A stretch of DNA of 64,000 nucleotides from Ancistrus triradiatus (taxonomy: Eukaryota > Chordata > Actinopteri > Siluriformes > Loricariidae). The position numbers and the translations under genes were made by a program. The notes beneath the pieces were generated by a model. It saw only the letters and a list, made by a program, of their open reading frames with translations, had not been told where the DNA came from and made no database searches. Positions 46,782 to 59,103 of this stretch are shown in pieces (position 1 is the stretch's first letter; every line of letters starts with the position of its first letter). The stretch lies in contig JAJAGP010000201.1 of NCBI GenBank assembly GCA_025084515.1, positions 417,501-481,500 on the forward strand, written 5' to 3'.

Positions 46782-46823
46782 CGACAGGCTCCAGATGTAC
46801 CTGAAGGTGCTGTAACGGCTCAT
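46782..46823 (-). other. candidate first coding exon of rimbp2
   Basis: Reading on the minus strand, an ATG at 46823-46821 with a purine at -3 opens 14 codons (MSRYSTFRYIWSLS) up to a consensus donor GTGAGG at 46781-46776. It would join the GAC of the exon at 46209 in frame (phase 0 to phase 0). A TATAAT-like stretch lies just upstream. A longer non-coding version ending at a GTAAAT donor (exon edge 46692) is also possible. There is no homology support; this is inference from splice signals only. Confidence 0.25.
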
Positions 46824-48600
46824 GCTTGCAAAATTATAGTGTGAGAGACGAAGAGAGACTGTGGGATCTGATCCTGTTTGCTGTGTTTGTGTGAGAGACT
46901 GCAGAATCTGGAAACTGGAAGAATCTTTTTATACACACCGAACCTCTCTCTCCTCAGGCGCTGCTTGCTGTGTGACCATATGTCCGAGTGGGACCGAGGA
47001 GATGGACAAAGATAAAAGAAAGAGCCTGGAAGGCACTAAATAGGGTTTGTATGTGCAAATATTTTATATTAAAGCAGCTTTTTAGAAGGTCTGACAATCC
47101 AAGGGTTAAGCTGTTCAAAAATGTCTTTTATAGGTGTACATGCTCCTGGAAGAACGTCTACCGTGGATCTAATTTTAGTCGGGCTTCCCTGCTGTTAGGG
47201 CTATTAATAACCTAACTATGCAATCTTTGGTTGGTCCAGGAAATCAGGGATAAAGCTTGAGAAAAACACTCATTTGGACTAACCTAAGTTCGCAGCCACG
47301 AAATACAGGCTTTTTTTTGCCATGGCTTTTCGGGACTCAGAAAAGTTCTGCTCCACATTTTTAACGTCGATTCAGAACTGCACGCAAACTCAGGTTTTCA
47401 GCTTCAGAGCGTCTGACACGTCTTTCTCTGAGAATGAACCAATGTTACACTGTCTTGGCTCCTCACTGGTGAAAAAAGTTGTTTACCAGCATGGCGCTTG
47501 CTGGTCAAGAAGATAAACCAGAAAGCTTTTGATGGTCAGTCAGCAAGACCTTGCACGTTCACCAGCCAAGCCAGGATCAAATCAGCAAGAACAAGCTTTG
47601 ACAATTCTAACTGGGATCGTCATTTTCAAATCTCATATTAATATGCATTTGTAGAGTCCCACGACAGATTGTTTCTGCTGGTTACTGATGGTTCGGTGCT
47701 GGATCTCCAGTGGTAGAAACAAGTCAAGTCCAGTCAGGTTTATTTCTATAGCGCATTTACATTGGAACATTGTCTCAAAGCAACTTTACAATTTTAGATT
47801 AACTTATAAATGTTGGAAGATACTTTGGGAGGACCAAGACTCAAAAAGGGACCCATTGTCCTTGGGTGGCCTAAATGTTATATGTATTACCAGAGTCCCT
47901 TCATCTCGGCTCCATCTGTTGCTGTAGTATATTTTTTGTAACTTTTCCCAGGTTGGGTTCACGGCATGGACTTGGTGGAATTTGTGTATTCTCCCTGTGT
48001 GTGAGCCAGTTTCCTTTGTGTAATCGGGTTTCCTTCTACATACCAAAGATACATTAGGTCTGTCTGATGTCTCTAAAGTGTCAGTGTAAGTGTGCTCTGT
48101 AATGGATTGGCACCCTGTCTAGAGTTAACCATGTTGAGTGTCTAGTGTGTTAACCTAGCCTAAACTGCCAACCAGCTCAGCACACACTGCCATGTTGGCC
48201 ACTTAAGTACTCACAATAGTCTGTTGTCCAAATCATATGAGGAAATATGGGACAGTAGTTGGCTTATGGTGTCCCCTTTACATTTAGTAGATGCAGTTTT
48301 GGGGATGATCATTTTGCACAAAAGTACCAGATGATTTGCAGTCAATAGTTATATATACCTGCAAAGTCAACCGCTAAAAACATAGATGAATATCACAATA
48401 TGGACGCCAAATACAAACACTGAATTTTGAAAATAATATGTTATACAAATTGTTTAATCGTTTTACTTGCGTTCATACGCAATGTACAGAGATCAAATGA
48501 ATCCTTACTAATTAAATATTTTTCGTACTTGTTGAATAATTTGTGTTTTTGTCTGTGGATAAATAAACATAACCACATCTTACTCCTGTATCCCTGTCAA
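46824..48600. other. intergenic or 5' rimbp2 region between the two genes
   Basis: No exon supported. Contains a family A SINE-like copy in reverse (47722-47862) and a dispersed fish repeat (47940-48125: TTTCCTTCTACATACCAAAG; GTAATGGATTGGCACCCTGT). The rest is unassigned. Confidence 0.5.
47722..47862 (-). repeat. SINE-like family A, inverted copy
   Basis: CAAGTCAAGTCCAGTCAGGT, then TCTATAGCGCATTTACATTG and GTCTCAAAGCAACTTTACAA: reverse complement of the family A tail and core. Confidence 0.7.
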
Positions 48601-48619
48601 CTGAAGCTTGGGTCTTGTG

Positions 48620-48760
48620 TTAGGCTTCGTTGCCATGGCGGCAGTTACTATATGAAACGTCACCCGGAGCGAACTTAAATTACGGGTTTCTACCAATCAC
48701 AGTGTGAGCTAACGGTTGACACCGTTTGAATCAGCCAATGAGAGCGCGAAAAATTGTACC
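48620..48760 (+). promoter_or_regulatory. odf2 promoter: X-box/YY1-like site and CCAAT boxes
   Basis: GTTGCCATGGCGGC at 48629-48642 matches the X-box palindrome GTTGCCATGGCAAC at 12 of 14 bases and also contains an ATGGCGGC YY1 core. CCAAT boxes at 48693-48697 and 48735-48739. No TATA box. CpGs are raised from 48720 to 48800 relative to the surrounding AT-rich DNA. Confidence 0.55.
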
Positions 48761-48877
48761 TCGCGGAAGAACGGCTCGCGGACGTTACAGAAACAGTGGC
48801 TAGCTTCGGTGGCTAACTGAAAGGTTTTTCTTAACGATACGCGATACATTTAACGGATTTTAAATGTTTGTTAGATG
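48760..48877 (+). other. odf2: inferred non-coding exon 1 of odf2
   Basis: Follows the CCAAT boxes and ends at the donor in TTAGATG/GTAAGA (GT at 48878-48879). There is no ATG in a useful frame. The first coding exon starts at an acceptor at 49466, so an upstream non-coding exon is required. The start is a guess. Confidence 0.45.
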
Positions 48878-49466
48878 GTAAGACAGTTTTATCGCGGTAT
48901 TGTTTAACCAGGAATTCATACGCGTTGTATACAGCCGTTCAGTTTGTTAAACAGTTAGTGATCTGAAGAGAATACGGGTCGCGTCCCACATAGCACAGTC
49001 CGTACTCCATAGTGTATACGAGTAGTATCTACAGTGTATGTGCAGTAGTACATACTTTATAGTGCTGTAGTAGACGGATTGGGACACAGCCCGTGTAGCT
49101 GGTTATTTAAAAACTGATTGTTGCTGTTAATTTTAAGTAAATAGTTACATACTTATTTAACGGATAGCCTTTTTATATCGACTGTATGTGTTCACTGGGT
49201 TCATGGATTTATTTCTTAACAGTTCTGCAGAATTTTTTTGTGTTATTCAGTTTTTGTGTTCATTTAGTTCAAAATCATGCACAATGGCAGTTATGCCTTC
49301 AGTGACCTTGGACCCAGGTCTTATGAGAGAGAAATCTAGGATTGGCGCATGCCTAGATGTTATTATAACTTATTTAATATAACACACTGTCATTCTAACA
49401 GTATGTGTTATTCCCTTATCCTCTGGAGCACTTGTATGAGGATGTTTGTTTTTGACATTTTTGCAG
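48878..49466 (+). other. odf2 intron 1
   Basis: No repeat or ORF of note; 49010-49080 holds repeated AGTA/GTAGTA motifs. Confidence 0.5.
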
Positions 49467-49475
49467 AATAAAGCC

Positions 49476-49571
49476 ATGAGAACCAGCGCTTCCTCTCCGC
49501 CACTACACGTGCACGTGAATGACAGCACACCTGTACACGTGCACGTGAAGAAGGGCACCAAGCCGGCTCAG
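49476..49571 (+). CDS. odf2: odf2 coding exon 1
   Basis: Residues 1-32, MRTSASSPPLHVHVNDSTPV, then HVHVKKGTKPAQ. Acceptor AG 49465-49466, donor GT 49572-49573. The HVHV pair is encoded by CACGTGCACGTG repeats. Confidence 0.93.
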
Positions 49572-52500
49572 GTCTGATCTTAAGTGGTCGTTAATAATGG
49601 TGATTAGAGCTTTTCAGAGTTGGTACGTGTTGTTTTGCTCTTGGTTTTACAGGGGAAGGTAAAAGGCTGCTTGCGTCCCACGGCTAAGGTGAAGACGAGG
49701 GTACCATGGATTCCTCCAGGGAAAGCGTCAACACGGGAGGCTACGTACAAGTGGGAGGTGAGCCGGAATACAAATAATGTCAAATTTAGTATGTATTGTG
49801 TTTGGTGTGTATTCGAGCTATTAGTGTGAGTCTGAGTCTTTGAGTCGAATCTGGTTTCCCTTTGTTATTAACATCATTATATAACATTACCCTTATACAA
49901 GTAAAAGGAAGTTGATGTAGATTTAATCTGTAACCACATGCGGATGTGAATTAATGACATAACGTGTGTCGCAGGGCCCCACCCACCGTTTAGAGATCGC
50001 GGCCCTGCCCGAGCCGGATTCGGCTCTCCGTGTGGAAGATCTCTCTACAGATGAGGAGGTGGCCTTACACGGGCGCATCAACCAGTACGAGAGGAAGATC
50101 GACAGCCTGATGACGGAGGTCAGCTCGCTCAAGAACGAGGTGAAGCTGAACGTCATCCTACATCGTGATAAGCGTTTAAATATTCGGCCGGATCCAGAAT
50201 GATTAGATCCCCTGATGGAGACGGCTGTAACTTTGGTTTAAGCCTGTTTTATTTCTACTGGTACGAATTTTATCATGCACATTAAGGTCATTATAATTAT
50301 CATTAAGGTAATTAACCTATACATCCCATATGTTACGTTACCGGATACATTAGCTGTAGTGACACGTAACGGCGCCCCCTCTGGTGCAGAACGTTTTGGT
50401 TCAACACAGAGTGTTTAACAGTACTGGTGGGTCTCTCTTTTCTCTTGACGCCTGCAGGTGGAGCTTCGTAAGAAGGAACAGATGCTGGAGCGTCAGTCCG
50501 AGAGGCTGAGCGTCTCACAGCGGGTCATCGCCGAGCAGGAGGAGGAGCTGGCCGAGGTCGCCAAGGAGTTGGAGATCACGGAGCGGGAGAACACGCGCCT
50601 CAGAGAGTCCATGGAGAAAATACTGGAGGAGAACACCTACGGCAGGTCAGGAGACTGCGAGTCTCTCATTCATTTCAGAGACTTGAGACTTGGTCAGTTA
50701 GGTTGATTAGGTTCGTTAATTGTGCTAAGTCGGCCCACTCTGAGGATGTAGGACCAGTTTCGGTGTGAATGCGACCTTAAATTAGCCAAACATGACTTGG
50801 ACTCAACACCCAAGAGACTCGTCTCGGACTCGACCCATGACTCGCAGTCCAGACTCCAGACTTGATTTGGACTCGCATCCTGGAAACTCTCGCCTGGGAC
50901 TGGGACTGGCACCCTAGAGGCTCAGGACTCGACTCGAGACCTTACTCAGATTCACAGGCCACAGGCTGGCACACAAGACTCGGCTCGGACTCTTAATGGC
51001 TAGTAACGATTAATAAAGAATAAATCATGCAGCTTTTTCCGGGGCGCCCGCATGTCCGTGTCCGATCCAATCCGATCTGCGTTCAGGTTGGAGAGGGAGA
51101 GCCTGCAGCAGGAGAAAGACACTCTGCTCAGGAAGCTCCTGGAGGCCGAGATGGACAGCACCGCAGCTGCCAAGCAGGTCCTGGCCCTCAGGGACGCCCT
51201 CAGCAGGATGTCCCGCACTGTGAGTCCGTCCTCTGCGTTAACGTTGCGGTTCATTTAGGAAGCGTGGATTTTTTTTTTTTTATTGACAGTGTTTGCTCCA
51301 ATCAGGACTCGTCAGCTCTGACTCGGCAGAAGGACCTCCTGCTGCAGAAGCTGGACACGTTCGAGAGGACCAACCGAACCCTTCGGCGCCTTCTGAGGGA
51401 GCAGCACGAGCGCGAGGTGGCATATTTTATCCAGCAGGGGGCGTACGGGTTCATTGGGGAATGCTGATCTGGGTCTGTGTTTGGCAGATGGACTCGCTTC
51501 AGCTGCTGGAGGAAAAAGATTCGCTGACGAAGAAACTCGCCGAGGTCGAGGCTGAAACTTTGGTCTGTGTTTTATTTTATTTTATTTTTTTTATTTATTT
51601 ATTTTTTGTATGTAAAGATTTAAAAGTTAGTGAACATTTAATAATTTTCCGTAACGTTGAAATTTTGCCGCAGCATCTCCAGATGAAGCTCCAGGACAGA
51701 GAGAAGGAGGTCGGCGAACTCGGCTTTCACTTGGAGACCGAGAAGGTAGCCTGAGCAGCTCGACCTTGCTCTGTAGCTCATACCCGTCAGTCCTTGACTC
51801 TAACCCCTGCCCTCCTCACCCCGCAGGGTAACGCCAAGACCAGCGCCGAGCTCTCCAAAGCCCTGGAGTCGACCCGAGCCCATCTGCAAGGGCAGCTACG
51901 CAACAAGGAAGCGGAGAACAGCCGGCAGGCCGTGCAGATCAAGGTGCGCCCTCTTGCGCTCTCGGTTTTTTGAATGAGGTATGGTACGATTCCCTGACGC
52001 TGTCTCTGATGGGTTCAGAACCTGGAGCGAGCCGCGGTTCAGCAGCAGGGGGAGCTGGAGAAGGCGCGGGAGCAGCTGCGTGAGCTGAAACAGCGCGCCG
52101 ACACCGACAAGGAGGCCCTCAAGAAAGCCACGAGGGCCCTCAAGCAGAGAGCGGAGCGCGGCGAGGACGCGGCAGGACAGCTCGGCGCCAAGCTGACAGA
52201 GACGGTGAGAGAGCTGGCTTAGGCTTCCTCAGAAGAGGCGCCTGCTGTCTTCGTACAAGTCTTTTTTCAGAGAACAAACCAAACACAAAGTAAAAATGGA
52301 GGCTTTTATTTGTGGTTTGAATTCTTGAACAAACAACCGTTAGCTTACGAAGTCCTTTCAAGAGTTATAGCTCAAGGTCTAGGCCTGATTGGTATGGAAA
52401 TCATAAAACCCTCTTCCATTATCAGCTGAATCATCCTGCAAAATTTCGAGTCTCTAGCTCAAAATTTAAATTTTTTTCCTGTTCGTCAATATAGGTGCCA

Positions 52501-54499
52501 AATCACGACTTTGAGGGGCCCCAGAGCCGCCACCCGAGGGCCTATCATTGCCAAAATCACTAAACCCCTATTCCATTAGGAGCTTAACTACCCTGCAAAA
52601 GTTTGTTTCTCTAGCTTCAAATTTAATTTTCCCCCTTCATTAACATTGGGCCCATTCATTTCCTATGGGATAATTTTGGAAATTTCTGGACCCCGGAAAG
52701 ACAGATTGAAAATCCCTTTCCAAGCACACCATTCCCAACCAGAACAGACAAGCTAGCACTGGAACGGGGTCGATCTCAAATTATAGCTGTTGATGGCGTG
52801 CAAAAAACACGGACAGACGTTCAGATAACAATAGATCAACATGGGGAAGAAAGGTGATTTAAGTGACTTTGAACATGGCATGGTGATTGGAGTCCGAAAA
52901 AGAGAAAACATTAGCCTAGCGGTTAAGGTACTGGACTATGGACCAGAACCCACAATTGCTTGGATTGTAAGATTGTACCAGTTGTAAGTCGCTCTGGATA
53001 AGGGCGTCTGCTAAATGCTGTAAATGTAAACATCCTCTGAGGGCAGTTCTCTGGATGAGAATGCAGACTGGTTGGAGCTGGTTGGAGCTCAACAAACCAC
53101 TTGCTACACCACGTCTGACCTTGAAGCAGATGGGCTACAGGAGCAGAAGCACACTGGGTGGTCAGCTAAGAATGGGCAGTTGAGCCTGTTATTGGCACGG
53201 GGGCACACAAATTGCAATAAAAAGATTGGATGAACGTTGGCTGGTCTGACGAGTCCTGAGTTCTGCTGCTGCATGCGGATGGTACGATCAGAATTTGGCG
53301 TAAACAATACGAAAAAATGACAGATGTAATGGTGGGCCATTATGGCAAAAATCCTATGTCACGATATTTAAAGATCTTTTCACGATACGTGTGATTGCAG
53401 AGAAATTATTTTCAGAAACTACTAATATCAAATATTATCCCGTCCTTTTCTTATCACAATAACAAAATGTATCACGATACAATAAAATATCGTCATATAA
53501 CCCGCCCCCAGATGGATCCGTCCTTTATCCAACCATGTATCGAGCATTCAGGCTGCGGGTGTGATTTGTGCCCCACAGCCTGCCTGAGTGTTGTTGCTGA
53601 CCCTGTTCCGCCCTTTATGCCCACATCGCTGCATGGTGCCTCACATTAAAGCTCGTTAACACTAATCTTCTTTTTGATCTGACTTTTAGGAAGCTCAGCT
53701 CGCAGATGCCGTGTCGGCCGCAGAGAACTGGAGCAGTCGCCACGCCAAAGAGCTGAGGGAGAAAGGACAGCTGGATGTAGAGATCACAGTCCTGAACAGG
53801 TGAGCACTCAGAACTCTCTATAAAATGCTTTCAGATACGTGTATTCCTTATACAGCGGTACCTCGGTTCTGATCGTTCGTTCGGTCCAGAAGGCTTGATG
53901 AGCACCGAGCAGATGCTTCCCATAAGGAGTAATGTCAACTGAATGACCCCCAGATCCCCAGAAAATCCCCCTGTATAAGGCATTATCAGTATTAATGGAG
54001 CTGTGCTGTACAGGAGCTCCTGATTTATGATGGGGATAGGGACACTTACATTAACCTACAGCGACCCAAAATCATTACCACAAAAGCTTACTTCTAATGC
54101 AGGGCTGAAATATTTGAAAAAGGGAAAAGTAAAAGCAAAAAATAAAAACCGTTTTTAGGACCCATGGAGTCTTATTAAATACAATTAATTTAATTTAATT
54201 TAATTTAATTTAGTTTTTCATTTTATGTTTTTATTTTATTTTGTTTCAAATTATTTTTATTTTATTCCTTTTATTTTGTTTTATTTTATTTATTTTTGTT
54301 TTACTTTATTTTGTTCAATTTATCTTTATTTTATTCCAGTTACTTAGTTTTTTTCTTTGTATTATTTAGTTTAGTTTCATTTTATTTTTTTATTCCTATT
54401 TGTTTTGTTTTTTCTTTTATTTTAATTAGTTTTTTGTTTCAATTTATTTTTTATACCTTTTATTTATCTTTTTTTTTGTTGTTTAAATTTTTATTCCTT

Positions 54500-54582
<83 letters not shown>

Positions 54583-55730
54583 TAGGTTTGTTTTATATTT
54601 TTGTTTCAATTTATTTTTATTTTTATTCCGTTTTGTTTTGTTTTGTTTTTTTTTTAGTTTTTATTTTTTTTTTTTTTTTTGTTTCTTTTTATTAGTTTGG
54701 TTTACATTTTCATAAAACACAGATCTTGCACTTTGAGTAAGCTTTTGTTTATTTGAGTCACTGAATCACTGTGTACTGAATCGTGAATCGAGTTTCCGCT
54801 GGAACGAGTCGCGTGGTTCGACTGAAATGACCAGAACCGAGCCACTCTGATGTCATTTGTGTTATTAATTGAGCAACTTCTTTGTTATTTTGTCCGGCTC
54901 TTGTCATTGCTGCAAATTAACATTTCGATTTGGAAATTGTTAGTAACTTCTAGAATAGAACAAAAATGTTCCATTTCACTCAAATACATACAGAAGCTAC
55001 CGGCTCAGTCTGTGGGTGCTGGGTCATTAACCCTGCAGCTCTGTTTACACTGCTACAAATGGTTATTAATGGTTCCGTAGCCGGATCACGGACCTGACCG
55101 AGCAGCTGCACGTGCAGGAGGAGAAGACCCGGGCAGAGAGGGACGGCCTGCTGGACCGCCTTCACATCCTCACCTCAGAGAGCGCCACGGTGCGACTGGA
55201 GAACCAGAGCCTCAAGGTGAGAGCAAACGCCCATAACCTGCTGATTAGAGCCGAAACATTCGGACCAATCACAGAGCCACCGTATCAAACCCTCCCAAGG
55301 TTTCTTCCTATAACACTTAGGGAGTTTTTCCCTGCCACTGTCGCCCTAGTCTTGCTCAATTTGGGATTGGACGTAGTTACTAGAAGATAATCTAAACCTG
55401 TAAAGTTGCTTTGAGGCAATGCTCCATTGTAAAATAGCGCTATATAAATAAATCTGACTTGACTTGACTATCAGCTCTGGGATTTGCCCTGGGGTAACTG
55501 GGTGGCCTGTTCTCTTAGCCGATGTGGTCCTGATGCTCTGGCTCCTGTGGTACGTTACGTATAAGGTTACATGTTCGGAGCGGCTTCTTTGGTGACGCTA
55601 GGTGGCGTGTTACAGGCGACGCTGGCGGCTCTGGAGGAGAAGCTGGCACTGTCTCGCTCCGAGGTGGAGCAGGTCAAAGCCTCGGTCAAACAGTACGAAA
55701 GCCTGGTGGAAAGCTACAAGATCCAGGTCT

Positions 55731-55822
<92 letters not shown>

Positions 55823-58800
55823 TCTCATAAATGTATGATGACATTTATTTTATTTATATTTTATTTAATTTCTTCGCTTTAAGCTGATTATTAGGCTTCA
55901 AATTGATTGATTTGAGCAAGGATTATTTGAAAATAATTTTTAAAGCATTAGTCTCTTGGTTTCCTTGTTGGGTACATATGTGGTAGTGTGGTCGTAAGCG
56001 GCCAAGGGGGGTAATGGGAAACTCCATCGACAGTCTTCAGTTGAGGGATGCTTGCTCTATTATCCTTTCATTTATCCCATTAAAACACAAGCCAGCAAAA
56101 TCACATGTGAAAGCTGCTCCAACATGCAAGCGAAGCAAACCAAGTTCCCGTCTGCACTTTATCGGTGCCTTTCCACGATCTCTGCCGATAAAGCTTTAGT
56201 GCTACACGCCGCATGAATCGTCTTAAAATAACGCGGAAAGGGGAGAAGATCCCCTGCCCCACTCGGCATTCCTGCCTTATCCTTTGAAATAAACCAAAAA
56301 AAACCTCCCCACAAAGGACTAAACGCCCCCTTTCAAACTTCTCCTCTTACCTATAGTATGGTAAAGTCCATTCCCCTCAGGAGCAGCCCCACCTGGACCA
56401 AGCCCACAAAAATCCCAGCTGAAACCCTCAGACCCACCAAAAAATGCCTACATTGTCATTCAGCATTTACAAATCAACCCAATTTCCTCATCACTATAAA
56501 CCAATGGCCTGCATTTACTCATCACATTAAACATTCGCTTATGCCATGCTCTCTACACCCCCCTCCCCGATCTCACATGGGTTACTCCTAACTCTAAACA
56601 CGTGCTCCTGGGCCATGCCAGGAAATGGACCCCCATAATAAACCTATAGTCGTCCTTTAATCCATAATCACTTTATACACAAGCCACCACATTCCCAAAC
56701 CATGATATTTATTGAGAAACTTCCGAAACCTGCGTGAAAGTTAAAAGATAACAACTATAGCTCCACTAAATGTTCATCAAGCGACATTGCCATGTGTCCA
56801 TGTGTGTGCAGAACATGTCTTGCAGTGGCTGGGCACTCGGTCTAGGGTTGGTTCTCAACTTAAGCCCTGTGCTGCCAGATTTCTGGCCCTGAATTGGGTT
56901 AAGTGAGTATGAACGTATGTAGTGAGGGAGGTAAAGGCGTCTGGGGGATCATCTTGCAGGATAGAGGCTGGCGAGCACTACCATCGGGCATCTGATAGAC
57001 TAAAGAATTGTTTTCTTTTCTTTTGTTTTATTTTATTTTGTTTCAGTTGATTTTTATTTCTATTCCATTTATTTAGTTTTATTTTATTGTTTAAAGTTTT
57101 GTTTTTTATTTTTATTTTGAATAGTTTTTTTGTTTTAATTAGTTTTATCTTTTTTTTTGTTTTATCAATGTATTTTATTTTAATTTGTTTTATTTTATTC
57201 AAATTTATTTAGTTTTATGTTTTATTTTATTCAAGTTTATTTTTTGTTATTTTCTTTTCTTTTATTTAATTTTTTTATTTTGTTTCAGTTTGTTTTGTTT
57301 GTTTTATTGTTTTATTATTTTGGTATTTTGTTTTATTTAATAAAATTTTGTTTCAGTGTGTTTTGTTTTGATTTGTTTTATTTTATTTCAATTTATGTTA
57401 TTAGATTTTATTTTTATTTATTTTGCTTTATTATATTTGGTTTTTCACTTTATTTTGGTTTATTTTAGTTTGTTTTCCTATTTTTTAGTTTTTTTTTGTT
57501 TTATTCCATTTTTTTGTTATTGTAATTAGTTTTATTTTATTTATTTCCATTTTGGTTTGTTTTATTTTTTATTTTTATCTTATTTCGTTTCAATTTATAT
57601 TATTTAGTTTAGTTTTATTTTATTTTATTTTATTTTTTTCTGTTTTAAATGTGTTTGATTTTAAAGACCAGGGCTTGTTGGACATGAGATCCTACTGGCT
57701 TTATGTAAAAGTCTCTTGCATGCTCTGCTTTCATATTCTCTATTTTATTATACTGTTTATAAGAGGCTCTGATGCAGGAGGGACCGGGGTTGTGTGAGGG
57801 CCCATTTAAGGTCCAGTGCCTGCTCAGGGCTGGGTCTGGGGTCTGTGACGCCCTGTCAAACAGACAGATCAGTCAAACAGCTATGTTGACATGAAGTGTG
57901 TGTGTGTGCGCGTGTCCTTGCGCATGTATGTGTGTGCAGCTGCAGAAGACCCGAGCCGAGGCAGACGAGTACAGCGTGAGAGCGCAGCAGGCAGAGCGGG
58001 AGTCCCGGGTCCTGAGGGAGGAGCTGGATCAGGAGCTGGACCAGGCCCGGAGGCAGTTGCTGGGCCGGCTGAGTGAGCTGGAGCCCTTACCCGAGGCTCT
58101 GAGACGCACCGAGCTGCAGCTACAGGAGGCTCAGGACCGAGAGCGTACACAGGACCGGAGGAGCACTGAGCTCAGCAGCGCCCTCACCGAACTCAGAATC
58201 AAGGTACGCAACGAGTTCACCCACTGCTAACAGGTGAATCAAATCGAGCACGACTCTGTGTTATTCTGTTTTATTATGGTTCTACGGCGCTCATGTTCAC
58301 AGAGGAAACACTAAGTCACATTTAGCGATGTGCTAACCATCAGAAATCTGCTGCAGCCGTCAAAACTCCGGTGAGCCGGAACACCCGCTCGACTTCACTG
58401 AGCAGTGTGTTTTGTTTTGTTTCATGTTTTTATTGTGTTGTGGTTTTTTGTTTGTTTGTTTTTTTATTCCATTTGATATTGTTTTATTTATTTGTTTTTT
58501 TATTTTGTAGTTACTTTAGTTAGTTTTATTTTGTTTCAATTTGTTTTATTTATTTTTCTGATAACTGATACAAACTCACGGGTGTAGTAGCTACGTTAGT
58601 GACAGAGCAGTGTGTATGCTGTGAGTGGAGCCTTATGCTGTCAGAATGAGCAGTGAACATGTAAAGAAAAAAGACTTTGCAACTATAAAAAAGAGCGGGT
58701 ACCGCACTAAACCTGGCTTGCGGTTGCGATTCATCTTGCATTCCATGATGAAGTCACTTTAAACTGTGATTAATGCTACATTTGACTCGTCTTGATTTGC

Positions 58801-59000
58801 GAATTCAGGTGACGTCATCATCTAAGCCGAAATAATTCGGTTTTATTTTATTTTTGGGCTTTAATTTCAAAAGCTTATAACTTCTAAAGGTGAACACTTG
58901 GATTACTGACACCTGCAGTAAAGTGACCAGGCTGATTTGAGAAACTTTCCACAGTCCTAATTCTGTCTGTACGTGGCTCATATAAACCGTGAGGACGGAA

Positions 59001-59041
<41 letters not shown>

Positions 59042-59057
59042 TACACATATATACACA

Positions 59058-59103
<46 letters not shown>

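Larger units (their letters stand above)
52790..53665 (+). mobile_element. Tc1/mariner-like element, same family as 2438-3213, with nested insertions
   Basis: ATGGGGAAGAAAGGTGATTT, then GACTTTGAACATGGCATGGT, matches the transposase start seen near 2570. CTTGAAGCAGATGGGCTACA (53117) and ATTGCAATAAAAA (53212) match 2811 and 2878 in order. Split by a SINE (52908-53030) and by a repeat rich in CACGATA (about 53310-53510). No intact frame. Confidence 0.75.
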
